NCBI RefSeq assembly: GCF_003286125.1
Contig: NZ_QMED01000006.1
Span: 150,095-214,094, forward strand
Reading direction: 5' to 3'
Length of the DNA stretch: 64,000 nt
From: Algibacillus agarilyticus
GTDB taxonomy: Bacteria; Pseudomonadota; Gammaproteobacteria; Enterobacterales; Alteromonadaceae
In this document: positions 17,557 through 27,935 of the stretch, in pieces
How the letters are laid out: the number at the start of each line of letters is the position of its first letter
Position numbering within the stretch: position 1 is the stretch's first letter
Notes under the pieces: model-generated
The model's database searches: none
What the model was told of the DNA's origin: nothing
What the model saw: only the letters and a program-made list of their open reading frames with translations
Made by a program: the position numbers and the translations under genes

Positions 17557-19260
17557 TTAAAACAAACAGTAGCGCTGGGCTAGTGGTAAAGATTCTGCGG
17601 GTTCGCACGTGAGTAATTCACCATTGGCGCGAACTTCGTATGTTTGTGGATCAACTTCAACTTTTGGCTGCCAGTTGTTGTGGATCATATCGTCTTTGCC
17701 AATGTTACGGGTATTGCGACAAGCCCCAACCAGGCGTGTCATGCCGACTTGCTCTGGTATATTTTTATCAATCGCCGCTTGCGATAAAAAGGTCATTGAT
17801 GTTTGAGCAGCGGCTTGGCCATGCGCACCAAACATGGGGCGATAATACACAGGTTGCGGTGTAGGTATTGATGCATTCGCATCTCCCATCGGCGCGGCGG
17901 CGATAAAGCCCCCTTTTAAAATCAGCGAAGGTTTAATACCAAAAAAGGCAGGTTTCCATAACACTAAATCAGCCAGTTTACCCACTTCAATCGAGCCCAC
18001 TTCGTGGCTAATCCCGTGACTTATTGCGGGGTTAATGGTGTATTTAGCCACATAACGTTTTATTCTAAAGTTATCATTGCGCTCGGTATCGGGTGCTAAC
18101 GGTCCGCGTTGTTGTTTCATTTTGTGCGCGGTTTGCCAAGTGCGCGTGATCATCTCACCAACTCGACCCATCGCTTGCGAATCAGACGCGATCATACTGA
18201 TAGCCCCTAAATCATGCATGATATCTTCTGCCGCGATGCTTTCTTTGCGAATACGTGAATCAGCAAAAGCCACATCTTCAGGAATTGAAGGATCAAGATG
18301 ATGACAAACCATTAGCATATCTAAATGTTCGTCAATGGTATTGATCGTAAACGGCCGTGTCGGATTAGTTGAAGACGGCAGTACATTTGATTCACCACAA
18401 GCGCGAATAATATCGGGAGAATGCCCGCCACCTGCACCTTCGGTGTGATAGGTATGAATGGTGCGCCCTTTGAATGCCCCTAACGTATCTTCAACAAAGC
18501 CAGATTCGTTTAGCGTATCGGTGTGGATCGCAATTTGTACATCATATTCTTCAGCAACCGATAAACAAGTATCAATGGCCGCGGGCGTTGTACCCCAATC
18601 TTCATGTAATTTAAGCCCACAAACACCGGCTTCAATTTGCTCGGCTAATGCTTGCGGTAAGCTCGCGTTGCCTTTGCCTAAAAAACCAAAATTCATTGGC
18701 ATGTCGTTAGTGGCTTGCAGCATTTTAGCAATATTCCACGGCCCTGATGTACACGTTGTCGCGTTTGTTCCTGTTGCGGGTCCCGTGCCACCGCCAATCA
18801 TGGTGGTCACACCTGACATTAAGGCTTCTTCTATTTGCTGCGGACAAATGAAGTGAATATGGGCATCAATACCACCGGCCGTTAATATTTGGCCTTCACC
18901 GGCAATCACTTCTGTGCCAGCGCCTACCTCAATATCAATACCATCTTGAATATCAGGGTTACCGGCTTTGCCAATAATAGCGATACGGCCATCTTTAATA
19001 CCCACATCAGCTTTTACAATACCCCAATGATCAAGAATTAAGGCATTGGTGATCACTAAATCAACGGTGTCGTGACATGATGCTTGGCTTTGCCCCATGC
19101 CATCACGAATGACTTTACCCCCGCCAAATTTAACTTCTTCACCGTAAACGGTATGATCTTCTTCAACTTCAAGCCATAAATCAGTATCAGCTAAGCGCAC
19201 TCTATCGCCCTTTGTTGGGCCAAACATATGGGCATAAGCGTGTTTATCTATCGTCGCCAT
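17557..19260 (-). CDS. ureC: UreC, urease alpha (catalytic) subunit
   Basis: 567 aa. All active-site residues are at their Klebsiella positions: nickel ligands His134, His136, His246, His272 and Asp360, the carbamylated Lys217 (GLKLHEDWG) and the flap Cys319-His320 (MVCHHLD). The enzyme hydrolyses urea to ammonia and carbamate in the cytosol as part of the (UreABC)3 assembly. The start codon overlaps the ureB stop as TAATG, indicating translational coupling. Nothing is missing, so the enzyme is expected to be active once nickel is loaded by UreDEFG. Confidence 0.98.
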   Translation of the reverse strand: MATIDKHAYAHMFGPTKGDRVRLADTDLWLEVEEDHTVYGEEVKFGGGKVIRDGMGQSQASCHDTVDLVITNALILDHWGIVKADVGIKDGRIAIIGKAGNPDIQDGIDIEVGAGTEVIAGEGQILTAGGIDAHIHFICPQQIEEALMSGVTTMIGGGTGPATGTNATTCTSGPWNIAKMLQATNDMPMNFGFLGKGNASLPQALAEQIEAGVCGLKLHEDWGTTPAAIDTCLSVAEEYDVQIAIHTDTLNESGFVEDTLGAFKGRTIHTYHTEGAGGGHSPDIIRACGESNVLPSSTNPTRPFTINTIDEHLDMLMVCHHLDPSIPEDVAFADSRIRKESIAAEDIMHDLGAISMIASDSQAMGRVGEMITRTWQTAHKMKQQRGPLAPDTERNDNFRIKRYVAKYTINPAISHGISHEVGSIEVGKLADLVLWKPAFFGIKPSLILKGGFIAAAPMGDANASIPTPQPVYYRPMFGAHGQAAAQTSMTFLSQAAIDKNIPEQVGMTRLVGACRNTRNIGKDDMIHNNWQPKVEVDPQTYEVRANGELLTCEPAESLPLAQRYCLF

Positions 19261-19619
19261 TATGTATTCTCGCTATCGTTATTGGTGCTTTGTGTCTGGG
19301 TTAAAGTGGGCGACTCTAAATCCCCCATAACATCACCTCTAAAACCATAAACACGACGTTTACCGGCATAAGGGATCAGTACTATTTCACGTTGCTGGCC
19401 GGGTTCAAATCGGACCGCAGTGCCCGATGTGATATCAAGACGTTGGCCTTTAGCTATTTCGCGATCAAAATGTAATGCCGGGTTAACTTCATAAAAATGA
19501 TAGTGTGAGCCAATTTGGATCGGTCTGTCGCCATGGTTAGTCACTATTAGCTTGGTTTTTACTCGGCCAACATTCAGTTGATGTTCACCGGGATCAGTTT
19601 TAATTTCGCCTGGGATCAT
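19260..19619 (-). CDS. ureB: UreB, urease beta subunit
   Basis: 119 aa. It begins [19 protein letters not shown] and contains the hallmark [35 protein letters not shown] and the [13 protein letters not shown]-like segment near the end. It is a structural subunit that packs against UreC. The last ~20 residues (Thr/Gln/Asn/Ser-rich) extend beyond the ~101-106 aa core. Separate from ureA here, as in most bacteria, rather than fused as in Helicobacter. Confidence 0.97.
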   Translation of the reverse strand: MIPGEIKTDPGEHQLNVGRVKTKLIVTNHGDRPIQIGSHYHFYEVNPALHFDREIAKGQRLDITSGTAVRFEPGQQREIVLIPYAGKRRVYGFRGDVMGDLESPTLTQTQSTNNDSENT

Positions 19620-19660
19620 TGTAAATCCTTCTAATCAGTTTGTGCCTTTAATGGGCAAAG

Positions 19661-19963
19661 CTAAACAATTGGGTTGTGTACGGTGACTAATTTTGTGCCA
19701 TCGGGAAAAGTCGCTTCTACTTGTACATCCGGTATCATTTCAGCGATACCTTCCATCACTTGATCGCGAGAAAGTAAAGTACGACCATAATCCATCAATT
19801 CAGCGACTGTTCTGCCATCACGAGCACCTTCAATGATTTCCATTGAGATATAAGCCATCGCTTCTGGGTAATTCAGTTTTAAACCCCGGTTTAAACGACG
19901 CTCAGCGAGTAATGCGGCCGTAAAAATCAACAGTTTGTCTTTTTCTCTTGGCAATAAATCCAT
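19661..19963 (-). CDS. ureA: UreA, urease gamma subunit
   Basis: 100 aa, the standard size. It starts [23 protein letters not shown] and ends with [15 protein letters not shown], both diagnostic for UreA. It lies 41 bp before ureB and follows ureD after 97 bp. The 19964-20060 gap shows no obvious hairpin. Confidence 0.97.
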   Translation of the reverse strand: MDLLPREKDKLLIFTAALLAERRLNRGLKLNYPEAMAYISMEIIEGARDGRTVAELMDYGRTLLSRDQVMEGIAEMIPDVQVEATFPDGTKLVTVHNPIV

Positions 19964-20060
19964 GCGTTCATCTCTTATCTATAACAAGGTTAAATAAATG
20001 TAACCTTTAATTAAGTGGGTTAGGCGTAAATTTGGTTTAACACTGATGCGTTAATGTGTT

Positions 20061-21026
20061 TTAGGTATACCAAATACGCGGTTTTAATGCCGGTTTATTT
20101 ATACAAGCCGGTCGAGCGGTTTGCCATAATGCATTAAAATATTGCTTACATTCTTCACTGTGATGCCCCAAATAGCGGATCACCAACACACCGCCAATAT
20201 CCGTTACACTGACTTTGCGCTGTGCTTCAAGGTCTATTATTTTTTCGCGCAACTCTGTGACCAATAGTTTACGCTGGCTTGCTTCGGCTAACGCTTGGGG
20301 CGCAGCCACAATAAACGTAGCAAAAACGCTATGATTAGCCAACCCTGCCGCTTTGTGCAGCAATTGATTCTCGGGCGTTATCGCAATGCGATCATGAAAC
20401 ACCAATTTGTCATCGACATATAAACGGTTAAGTTGGGTAAATCGACCTAACTCAAACGGCTTATTCGTTAATGGCGAACCTAAACAGCTAATATCCCAAC
20501 CTAAGTAAACACTGCTACGGGTCATGTGAATATCAACTTGATTTATGGCATGTGCGCCTTCGTAAATAAGCGTTTCGAGTGGTAGGTTTTCAAGTATGGC
20601 GTTTTCTTTTAAATAATAATGCCCGACTTGTAATTGCTGTGGGTCACCAATTGAAAAATCGTCTCGTGCACGATAAAAACGATTAGCGCCGGGGGTCGTG
20701 AGTAACGTATGTGCTGATTGTTCTATGTTTAAAGCAAGGTGTAATTCATCACCTGAGACGATGCCCGCAGGCGGATGTAAAAGATAAACATGAGCACAAT
20801 CACGCCCTTCAGGATAAAACGCTTTTTGCACACTAAGCGGCCCTTTTCGGGTAGTGCGGTGTAATTGTGTACCTTGAGCTGAATGGCAAAAAGTTAATTC
20901 AAGGCTCGCCAGCCACTGGTTTTTTAGGGTTGGCGAGAGCGGTACGAGAGGCGATGCTAAGTTATGTTGGTTCATTAAAGTATCGTCTGTCGCCATGGTT
21001 TTTTCAGGTATTAATAATGCTGACAC
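20061..21026 (-). CDS. ureD: UreD (UreH), urease accessory protein
   Basis: 321 aa from a GTG at 21026, one base after the urtE stop; an ATG at 20996 gives 311 aa and is an equally good start. The family signatures PEGRDCAHVYLLHPPAGIVSGD, TPGANRFYRA and LGWDISCLG are present. UreD is the scaffold that binds the apo-urease and recruits UreF and UreG. Its position right after urtE links transport and enzyme genes in one transcription unit. Confidence 0.95.
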   Translation of the reverse strand: MSALLIPEKTMATDDTLMNQHNLASPLVPLSPTLKNQWLASLELTFCHSAQGTQLHRTTRKGPLSVQKAFYPEGRDCAHVYLLHPPAGIVSGDELHLALNIEQSAHTLLTTPGANRFYRARDDFSIGDPQQLQVGHYYLKENAILENLPLETLIYEGAHAINQVDIHMTRSSVYLGWDISCLGSPLTNKPFELGRFTQLNRLYVDDKLVFHDRIAITPENQLLHKAAGLANHSVFATFIVAAPQALAEASQRKLLVTELREKIIDLEAQRKVSVTDIGGVLVIRYLGHHSEECKQYFNALWQTARPACINKPALKPRIWYT

Positions 21027-21027
21027 G

Positions 21028-21723
21028 TTATACCGCTAGATACTTAGCGACTAATTCGTCAGTCAATTCTGCCATCGGACCAGATGAAATAACCTCACCT
21101 TTTTGCATTAAGTGAAAGGTTTCGCCAACGGCTCTAGCAAACGGCAATTTTTGTTCAACTAACACTATCGTCATCCCTTGTTCTTTATTCAGTTTTAACA
21201 ATACATCGCGAATAAGCTGAACAATATTAGGCTGAATTCCTTCATTGGGTTCATCTAAAATTAAAATATCAGGGTTTAACACTAACGCTCGCGCTATCGC
21301 TAACTGCTGCTGTTGTCCACCCGATAAATCACCACCGCGACGATGTAACATTTCTTTAAGTACCGGAAACAATTCATAAACGTGTTCAGGAATTGTTTTA
21401 CTGGTTTGTCGTTTGCAGTTTAAGCTAATTTTCAGGTTTTCTTCAACTGTCAATTGCGGAAAAATATCTCGACCTTGTGGTACATACCCCACACCAATTT
21501 GCGGGCGGGTTTCAACTGAGCTTTTAACCACGTTTTGATCATTAATAATTAACTCACCATCACTAATGGGTAATAAGCCCATAATGCATTTAAGCAAGGT
21601 GGTTTTACCCACCCCATTGCGGCCCATAATACAGGTGCGAGAGCCTTTTTTAATTTCCATATTCAAATCCCAAAGGATTTGAGTTCCGCCATATTTTTGA
21701 TTTACATTGCTTAATTTTATCAT
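21028..21723 (-). CDS. urtE: UrtE, urea ABC transporter ATPase
   Basis: 231-aa ABC ATPase of the LivF branch: Walker A GRNGVGKTT, signature LSGGQQQQLAIARAL, Walker B ILILDEPNEGIQP. The phrase DEPNEGIQPNIV is typical of UrtE. It pairs with UrtD to power the urea permease UrtB/UrtC. It starts one base from the urtD stop. Confidence 0.96.
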   Translation of the reverse strand: MIKLSNVNQKYGGTQILWDLNMEIKKGSRTCIMGRNGVGKTTLLKCIMGLLPISDGELIINDQNVVKSSVETRPQIGVGYVPQGRDIFPQLTVEENLKISLNCKRQTSKTIPEHVYELFPVLKEMLHRRGGDLSGGQQQQLAIARALVLNPDILILDEPNEGIQPNIVQLIRDVLLKLNKEQGMTIVLVEQKLPFARAVGETFHLMQKGEVISSGPMAELTDELVAKYLAV

Positions 21724-21724
21724 C

Positions 21725-22531
21725 TTAGCCTTGCTCCTCGCCTAAATACACTTGAATAACATCTGGGTTAGATTGGATCTCAGACATTGTTCCTTCGGCT
21801 AATACCGAGCCTTGATGTAATACCGTTACTTTACGGGCAATTGAACGCACAAACGCCATATCATGTTCAACCACCACCACCGAATGCTTACCTGCGAGTG
21901 AGGTTAATAGTTCAGCGGTGCGTTCTGTTTCTTGTGCTGTCATGCCCGCAACAGGTTCATCAACTAACAATAAACGGGGTTCTGCCGCTAATAACATGCC
22001 GATTTCGAGCCACTGCTTTTGCCCATGTGACAATGCGCCAGCTAATTGTGTTTCATTGGCGGTTAAACCGATTGTTTTAAGTATTTCGGCGATGCGATCT
22101 TTTTGCTCACTATTTAATTTATGAAACAACGAAACCCAAATGCCCTTATCACCCGCTAAACTCAATTCAAGGTTTTGAAACACAGTGAGTTGTTCAAATA
22201 CCGTGGGTTTTTGAAATTTACGGCCAATACCCGCATTTGCTATTTCAGATTCATTTAATTGTAGTAAGTCGACTTGTTGACCAAAGCTAACTCGGCCCGT
22301 ATCAGGTCGAGTTTTACCCGTAATGACATCCATTAACGTGGTTTTACCGGCGCCATTGGCACCAATCAAACAGCGTAATTCACCGTCATTAATATAAAGG
22401 TTTAAATCGTTTAAGGCTTTAAAACCATCAAAACTAACACTCACGTTTTCAGCGTATAAAATCACACCATGACGCGTATCCGGTGAAATGTGATCTTGCG
22501 CTAATAAAGGCGAACCTGCTTTGTTGTTCAT
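21725..22531 (-). CDS. urtD: UrtD, urea ABC transporter ATPase
   Basis: 268-aa ABC ATPase of the LivG branch: Walker A GANGAGKTT, the UrtD-type FQKPTVFEQLTVFQNLELSL, a degenerate signature LSHGQKQWLEIGMLL (normal for this family) and Walker B LLLVDEPVAGMT. It has an N-terminal extension of about 25 residues. Its start overlaps the urtC stop by one base. Confidence 0.96.
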   Translation of the reverse strand: MNNKAGSPLLAQDHISPDTRHGVILYAENVSVSFDGFKALNDLNLYINDGELRCLIGANGAGKTTLMDVITGKTRPDTGRVSFGQQVDLLQLNESEIANAGIGRKFQKPTVFEQLTVFQNLELSLAGDKGIWVSLFHKLNSEQKDRIAEILKTIGLTANETQLAGALSHGQKQWLEIGMLLAAEPRLLLVDEPVAGMTAQETERTAELLTSLAGKHSVVVVEHDMAFVRSIARKVTVLHQGSVLAEGTMSEIQSNPDVIQVYLGEEQG

Positions 22532-23694
22532 TATTTACTCTCCACAGGTGTTGATGTTTTTACATTATTTGTTTTGCCAAATTTTTCGTCAAATTTGCTT
22601 TTAAGTTGCGGCAACATACCCGCAATACCTTTAGGCAGTAATAAGGTAACTAAAACAAATAACCCACCTAAACCATACAACCACGCTTCTGGCATAATCG
22701 CGGTGAAACGTGTTTTAGCATAACTCACCACAATTGCGCCAATGATGGCACCATATAATGAACCACGTCCGCCCATTGCCACCCAAATAACCATTTCAAT
22801 TGAGTTTAATGGCGAAAACTCACCCGGATTAATAATGCCCACTTGCGGTACATATAATGCACCGGCCACACCGGCAATCATCGCAGAGACAACAAATATC
22901 CAAACTTTATAGTTTTCAGGCTTGTACCCCACAAAACGGACACGGTTCTCAGCATCTCTAATCGCGGTAACAACACGGCCCATTTTTGAATTAACAATAA
23001 AATGACAAACAAAAAAAGCAAAGGCTAAAGCAATCGCAGTGACAATAAACAAGCCTAACTTCGTACTTTCGGATTGCAGCGAGAAGCCAACAATCTCTTT
23101 AAAGTCAGTTAAACCATTATTACCGCCGAAGCCCATTTCGTTTCTAAAAAAAGCTAACATTAACGCGTAAGTCACGGCTTGTGTCATAATCGATAAATAC
23201 ACGCCACTCACCCGTGAGCGGAACGCTAACATACCAAACACAAAAGCTAAAATAGCGGGTGCAACAAACACCATGACTACCATCCAAGCCACACTATCAG
23301 AACCCGCCCAATACCAAGGTAATGCATCCCAGTTTAAGAACACCATAAAATCAGGGAGTTCAGGGTTACCATACACACCCCGATCGCCAATTTGACGCAT
23401 TAAATACATGCCCATGGCATAACCGCCTAACGCAAAGAATGCACCATGTCCCAAGCTTAAAATACCGCAATAACCCCAAACTAAATCAACGGCTAACGCT
23501 AGCATGGCATAACATAAATACTTACCAAACAAGGTAACGGTATAACTACTCACATGGAATATACTGCCTTCGGCAAACACTAAATTACAAAAAGTAACGT
23601 AAAAGGTGGCAATAAATAAACTGGCCACCACCCAGTGCAATGTATTGAACTTGTTTTTTAGATCTAACAAGATTGATCCGCTTTTATTTGACAT
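22531..23694 (-). CDS. urtC: UrtC, urea ABC transporter permease
   Basis: 387-aa permease of the LivM type with about 10 membrane segments; GYCGILSLGHGAFFALGGYAMGMY and AIRDAENRVRFVGYKPENYK are the conserved EAA-like coupling and substrate-path segments of UrtC. It forms the inner-membrane channel with UrtB. The gene starts 2 bp after the urtB stop. Confidence 0.96.
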   Translation of the reverse strand: MSNKSGSILLDLKNKFNTLHWVVASLFIATFYVTFCNLVFAEGSIFHVSSYTVTLFGKYLCYAMLALAVDLVWGYCGILSLGHGAFFALGGYAMGMYLMRQIGDRGVYGNPELPDFMVFLNWDALPWYWAGSDSVAWMVVMVFVAPAILAFVFGMLAFRSRVSGVYLSIMTQAVTYALMLAFFRNEMGFGGNNGLTDFKEIVGFSLQSESTKLGLFIVTAIALAFAFFVCHFIVNSKMGRVVTAIRDAENRVRFVGYKPENYKVWIFVVSAMIAGVAGALYVPQVGIINPGEFSPLNSIEMVIWVAMGGRGSLYGAIIGAIVVSYAKTRFTAIMPEAWLYGLGGLFVLVTLLLPKGIAGMLPQLKSKFDEKFGKTNNVKTSTPVESK

Positions 23695-23696
23695 GA

Positions 23697-25355
23697 TTAA
23701 TCCGCCGCTCTACCTTTTTGTGGGAACAATCCTTTAGGACGTTTCTGAATAAATAACACCAAACCAACTAACACAATAATACTGGCTAATACCGACCCCG
23801 TGACAGGCTCTAAGAACTTATTCACCGTGCCTAATGTCATTGCGGCCACTAACGTACCCCATAAATTACCCACACCGCCAAACACAACCACTAAGAACGA
23901 ATCAATAATGTAAGCTTGCCCCAGGTTAGGTCCAACATTAGTTAATTGACTTAAAACAACACCGGCAATACCCGCAATACCCGAACCTAAACCAAAAGTT
24001 GCGGCATCAACCCAATCACTTTTAATACTTAAGGAACGTGCCATATCGCGATTTTGCGCAACCGCACGCACATGTAAACCTAAAGATGATTTTTTCAAGA
24101 TAAGCAGTAAAGCCACAAACACCATTAACGCAAACACAATGATGTATAAGCGATTGTAGGTTAAAGAGAAAATCGGATTAATCTGCCATGATCCACTCAT
24201 CCATTCTGGCGCAGCCACTTGACGATTTAACGGCGAAAACACACTACGCACTAATTGCTGTAAAATTAAACTAATACCAAAGGTGGCAAGTAAGGTTTCG
24301 AGCGGTCGACCTTTCAAATGACGAATAACCCCACGCTCAATTAAAATGCCCACAAACCCCGACACTAAAAAAGCCGCCGGAATAGCCATAAATAATGAAT
24401 ACTCAATCCACTGTGGAAAAACCTGTTGAATAACATAAGTGGTATAGGCACCCAGCATGATCATTTCGCCATGCGCCATATTAATAACGCCCATCACACC
24501 AAACGTGATAGCTAAACCAATCGCGGCCAATAATAAAACAGAGCCTAAACTCAAACCAAAAAATAAGTTTTCGATAATAGAAAAAATGCTGCGCTTTTGT
24601 TCAATTTTACTGATTGCCGTTTCGAGCGCTTTACGTAGTTCAATATTTTTGATGTCAGTTGCGGCGAGTGTTTTTTCTAATGCATTTTTAACACTGGGTT
24701 CTAAGCTATTTTGCAGCGCTTTGGCCGCCTCTAGTTGCAGCGCAGCGTCAGCACTTGAAAGTTGTTGAACATAAATAACGGAATTCATCAACGACAATAC
24801 ATCTTCGTCTTGCTCTTTTAAGCTGAGCTTTTTAACTAAAGTAACCGTTTCATCACTGGGTTTACTTAACAACTCTTGCATTGCTGCTAAACGCACTCCT
24901 TTATCAGGGCTCGTTAAATCTAGCTGCGCCAGCAGGCCTCGAATGCTCTTACGGATCGCATTGTTCGTTTTAACTTTTTTGAGTGCTGAACGCTTAACAT
25001 TTGGTAATGCGGCTTTTGAAATACCGTGCCAAATTTTATAGCTGCCGTCGGTATCTTTTTCACGCGTGACGATTTGTTTGGTGGCTTTAACGTAATATAA
25101 ATCACCATTCATTAATTGGGTTAGTACGTAACGTACCTTAGGATGCTCAATTTCAGCAAATTGTTTAACTTGAGCTGGCATTTTACGTAGGCTTGATGCC
25201 GCTAGTTTTTTGCTGGCTTGTATGATGAGCGCATCGTTTACAACAGAAGGGGTTTCTGTTGTTTCATGCATATTAGCTTTTGGTGAAGTGCTTACATCAG
25301 CCTGACTGGAAAACACACTTAAGCTAAGAAGGAGAATACAAAAAAATCGCATCAT
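23697..25355 (-). CDS. urtB: UrtB, urea ABC transporter permease with long periplasmic N-domain
   Basis: 552 aa from the ATG at 25355, preceded by GGAAC and beginning a clear signal peptide (MMRFFCILLLSLSVFSSQA). An ATG at 25439 would put 28 residues in front of that peptide and is unlikely. Residues about 25-270 form a soluble helical region with repeat-like segments (LRKALETAISKIE and similar). The LivH-type permease domain follows, with NMAHGEMIMLGAYTTYVIQ and the VRAVAQNRDMARSLSIKSDWVD coupling segment. The long N-domain is common in proteobacterial UrtB; its role is unknown. Two hairpins separate the gene from urtA. Confidence 0.94.
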   Translation of the reverse strand: MMRFFCILLLSLSVFSSQADVSTSPKANMHETTETPSVVNDALIIQASKKLAASSLRKMPAQVKQFAEIEHPKVRYVLTQLMNGDLYYVKATKQIVTREKDTDGSYKIWHGISKAALPNVKRSALKKVKTNNAIRKSIRGLLAQLDLTSPDKGVRLAAMQELLSKPSDETVTLVKKLSLKEQDEDVLSLMNSVIYVQQLSSADAALQLEAAKALQNSLEPSVKNALEKTLAATDIKNIELRKALETAISKIEQKRSIFSIIENLFFGLSLGSVLLLAAIGLAITFGVMGVINMAHGEMIMLGAYTTYVIQQVFPQWIEYSLFMAIPAAFLVSGFVGILIERGVIRHLKGRPLETLLATFGISLILQQLVRSVFSPLNRQVAAPEWMSGSWQINPIFSLTYNRLYIIVFALMVFVALLLILKKSSLGLHVRAVAQNRDMARSLSIKSDWVDAATFGLGSGIAGIAGVVLSQLTNVGPNLGQAYIIDSFLVVVFGGVGNLWGTLVAAMTLGTVNKFLEPVTGSVLASIIVLVGLVLFIQKRPKGLFPQKGRAAD

Positions 25356-25479
25356 TGCGAGTTCCTTTAATTTGATGAAAGCCGCCAACGCTAAACTAGA
25401 TAACGCTGGCAAACTTGATAGGACGGGTTGGTAGGACAACCCTAGTTACAATTTAAAGTGACAATTTAAATTTAAGTGT

Positions 25480-25548
25480 CCTTGTGATTAGCCCTAATAA
25501 ATCAGCCAATTAGCATGACGATTTATAGGTTGAAGGCTAATCACAAGG
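25480..25548 (-). promoter_or_regulatory. Long intercistronic hairpin between urtA and urtB
   Basis: CCTTGTGATTAGCC (25480-25493) and GGCTAATCACAAGG (25535-25548) are perfectly complementary 14-bp arms with a 41-nt loop. Placed after the binding-protein gene, it may stabilise or partly terminate the urtA message, giving more UrtA than permease. Confidence 0.6.
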
Positions 25549-25552
25549 TTTA

Positions 25553-25583
25553 TTAACTACCTGCAGGGAGGTCAAGTAGTTAA
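25553..25583 (-). terminator. Hairpin immediately after urtA
   Basis: TTAACTAC (25553-25560) and GTAGTTAA (25576-25583) form a perfect 8-bp stem with a 15-nt loop, 14 bp after the urtA stop. No strong T run follows, so partial attenuation is more likely than full termination. Confidence 0.5.
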
Positions 25584-25597
25584 CAAAGACTGACTAT

Positions 25598-26881
25598 TTA
25601 GAAGTTTTGACCAGAACATTTAGCCGTTTTAACATCAAAGTTGCCGCATTTAACCGGTGCTGTCCAATCTGAAATTAAGTTCTTTGAGCTTGGTAAGAAA
25701 TCAGACCATGCATCACCAATAACGGTATCAGGCGTTTCCCAAACCACTTCAAATTGACCATCTTCTTGGATTTCACCAATTAATACAGGCTTAGATAAAT
25801 GATGATTTGCATTCATAACGGCGGTACCGCCGGTTAAGTTAGGCACAGCAACACCAATAATGCCTTGTTCAACAGCATCAACATCAGTCGTACCGACTTT
25901 TTCTACCGCTTTAGCCCACATTTTGAAACCAATATAAGTCGCTTCCATTGGGTCATTAGTTACGCGCTTGTCATCACCGATGTATTTTTTCCAATTAGCG
26001 ATGAAGGCTTCATTTTCGTCAGACTCAACACTTTGGAAGTAGTTCCAAGCCGCTAAGTGACCCACTAATGGCTTAGTATCAAAACCAGAAAGTTCTTCTT
26101 CACCCACTGAGAATGCAACAACTGGGATGTCTTCAGCTGAAATACCTTGGTTACCTAATTCTTTATAGAAAGGGATGTTTGCATCACCATTAATCGTTGA
26201 TACAACCGCCGTTTTCTTGCCTGTTGAACCAAATTTCTTAATGTCAGATACGATATTCTGCCAATCTGAATGACCAAAAGGTGTGTAGTTGATCATGATG
26301 TCAGCATCTTTAACCCCTTTCGCTTTTAAATATTCTTTTAATATTTTATTCGTCGTGCGTGGATAAACATAATCTGTACCGGCTAACACCCAACGTGTCG
26401 CTCCGATATCATTCATCAAGTAATCAACGGCTGGGATCGCTTGTTGGTTTGGCGCAGCACCGGTGTAGAATACATTTTTAGACGATTCTTCACCTTCGTA
26501 TTGAACGGGGTAGAACATTAAACCGTTAAGCTCTTCAATAACCGGTAAAACAGATTTACGCGATACTGATGTCCAACAACCAAAGATAACATCAACCTTT
26601 TCTTTAGCTAAAAGCTCGCGTGTTTTCTCAGCAAATAGAGGCCAATTTGATGCAGGGTCAACAACAACCGCTTCAAGCTTTTTGCCTAATAAACCACCCG
26701 CTTTGTTTTGCTCTTCAATCATCATTAAAACCGTGTCTTTTAGTGTAGTTTCACTGATAGCCATGGTGCCTGATAATGAGTGTAAAACACCGACTTTAAT
26801 CGTGTCGGCAGCAAAAGTAAGGTTTGAAATAAAACCACTCGCGACAATTGAACTTGCTATTAATAGCTTTTTAAGTTGCAT
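25598..26881 (-). CDS. urtA: UrtA, periplasmic urea-binding protein
   Basis: 427-aa type I periplasmic binding protein with a signal peptide ending near LTFAA. The mature part starts DTIKVGVLHSLSGTMAISE, the UrtA/amide-binding (AmiC/FmdD-like) hallmark, and contains VDVIFGCWTSVSRKSVLPV, FYPVQYEGEESSKNVFYTGAAPNQQ and the short-chain amide/urea motif region TPFGHSDWQNIV. It captures urea for UrtBC. AGGA precedes the ATG. It is the first gene of urtABCDE and follows the porin gene by 88 bp, with no promoter that I can identify in that gap. Confidence 0.96.
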   Translation of the reverse strand: MQLKKLLIASSIVASGFISNLTFAADTIKVGVLHSLSGTMAISETTLKDTVLMMIEEQNKAGGLLGKKLEAVVVDPASNWPLFAEKTRELLAKEKVDVIFGCWTSVSRKSVLPVIEELNGLMFYPVQYEGEESSKNVFYTGAAPNQQAIPAVDYLMNDIGATRWVLAGTDYVYPRTTNKILKEYLKAKGVKDADIMINYTPFGHSDWQNIVSDIKKFGSTGKKTAVVSTINGDANIPFYKELGNQGISAEDIPVVAFSVGEEELSGFDTKPLVGHLAAWNYFQSVESDENEAFIANWKKYIGDDKRVTNDPMEATYIGFKMWAKAVEKVGTTDVDAVEQGIIGVAVPNLTGGTAVMNANHHLSKPVLIGEIQEDGQFEVVWETPDTVIGDAWSDFLPSSKNLISDWTAPVKCGNFDVKTAKCSGQNF

Positions 26882-26969
26882 AATATTTTCCTATATAATT
26901 AGATAGTTCCTGAATACGCTAATGACTCTATGAAGCCAATTAGGTATCCAGGTCGATAAGAGGTTTAGA

Positions 26970-27935
26970 TTAGAATGTTACTAATGCTTCAATGGCTAAC
27001 TCGTCTACATCCGCACCAGCACCGTTATCATTCATACGGTATTCAAACACCATCAATAAGTTATCATTAACTACATAGCTAGGAGATAAGGTAATTGCGC
27101 TTTGCTCTACGAAAGTTGCACCTGCCGCGTCTTCTACTTCATAGTCGTGATATCGAACTGTAAAGCCCCAATCATTACTAAAGCCGTAATTCGCCATTAA
27201 TAGATATCCGCTAGCGTCACTTCCCACGAACATACTATCTTCTGCTGTATTATATTCAGCAGCTAATGTCAGTGAATCAACAGAATAACTTGCCCAAGTG
27301 TTTAATAATTCAACATCACCGTCTTTTGAATAAAAACCCTTGATAGTGATAGAATCAGAAGGCATGAATGCAACCATTGTTTCTACCGCAGGGTGCTCAG
27401 TGTCAGTTCCTTCACCACCAAGGTCGTTAACAATAGAAACTGCAGCAGAGAAGCCGTCACCACTATATAGTGCAGATACACCTTGTTGGTAACCACCGTA
27501 GAAAATGCCGCCATAACCAGTGCCTGAATATTGGAATAAGCCCGTTGGTTCTTCTGTTTCCCAACCGCTATAACTTAAAAAGCGACCGGCTTTAATTGAT
27601 ACTGAATCAGAAATAGCATAATTGATAAATGCTTGTTCAATATCTACTTCTTGATTATCTTCTAAATCGTCTGATTGATCTTGGTATTCAATATCAACAG
27701 CTGCTGTTAATTTATTGCCAAAGTCATAACCGACATTGATTTCAACTTGATCAATACCTGCATCATGAGTTGAACTGCCACCGTCTGTATCAGACGCGTA
27801 ATAAGACATGTCGATAAAGCCGCCAATGCTTAGCTTGTCACTTAATACAGAGTCACTTGCTTGTGCAACAGACATTGAGCCTAGAGTAAGTAAAACCATA
27901 GAGGCGATTGGTGTTAGCTTTTTAGTTAGTTTCAT
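26970..27935 (-). CDS. Outer-membrane porin linked to urea uptake
   Basis: 321 aa with a signal peptide (cleavage after AQA), then a 16-stranded-barrel-like pattern of alternating residues and a C-terminal Phe (EALVTF), the BAM targeting signal. It is rich in Asp, Gly and Tyr and looks like the Alteromonadales porin group (beta-barrel porin-2/OmpL-like) rather than OmpF. A strong GAAGGG ribosome site precedes the ATG. Being first in line before urtABCDE, it is likely the outer-membrane entry for urea or short amides and co-regulated with them. The substrate is inferred from context only. Confidence 0.8.
   Translation of the reverse strand: MKLTKKLTPIASMVLLTLGSMSVAQASDSVLSDKLSIGGFIDMSYYASDTDGGSSTHDAGIDQVEINVGYDFGNKLTAAVDIEYQDQSDDLEDNQEVDIEQAFINYAISDSVSIKAGRFLSYSGWETEEPTGLFQYSGTGYGGIFYGGYQQGVSALYSGDGFSAAVSIVNDLGGEGTDTEHPAVETMVAFMPSDSITIKGFYSKDGDVELLNTWASYSVDSLTLAAEYNTAEDSMFVGSDASGYLLMANYGFSNDWGFTVRYHDYEVEDAAGATFVEQSAITLSPSYVVNDNLLMVFEYRMNDNGAGADVDELAIEALVTF

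Noticed and set aside
17543-17608. N-terminal extension of UreE to 17608
   Set aside because: It overlaps the 3' end of ureC, while the ATG at 17542 has a good ribosome site and matches the family start.
26882-26969. Independent nitrogen-regulated (sigma-54/NtrC) promoter before urtA
   Set aside because: No TGGCAC-N5-TTGC-like sequence or NtrC palindrome was found in the 88 bp.
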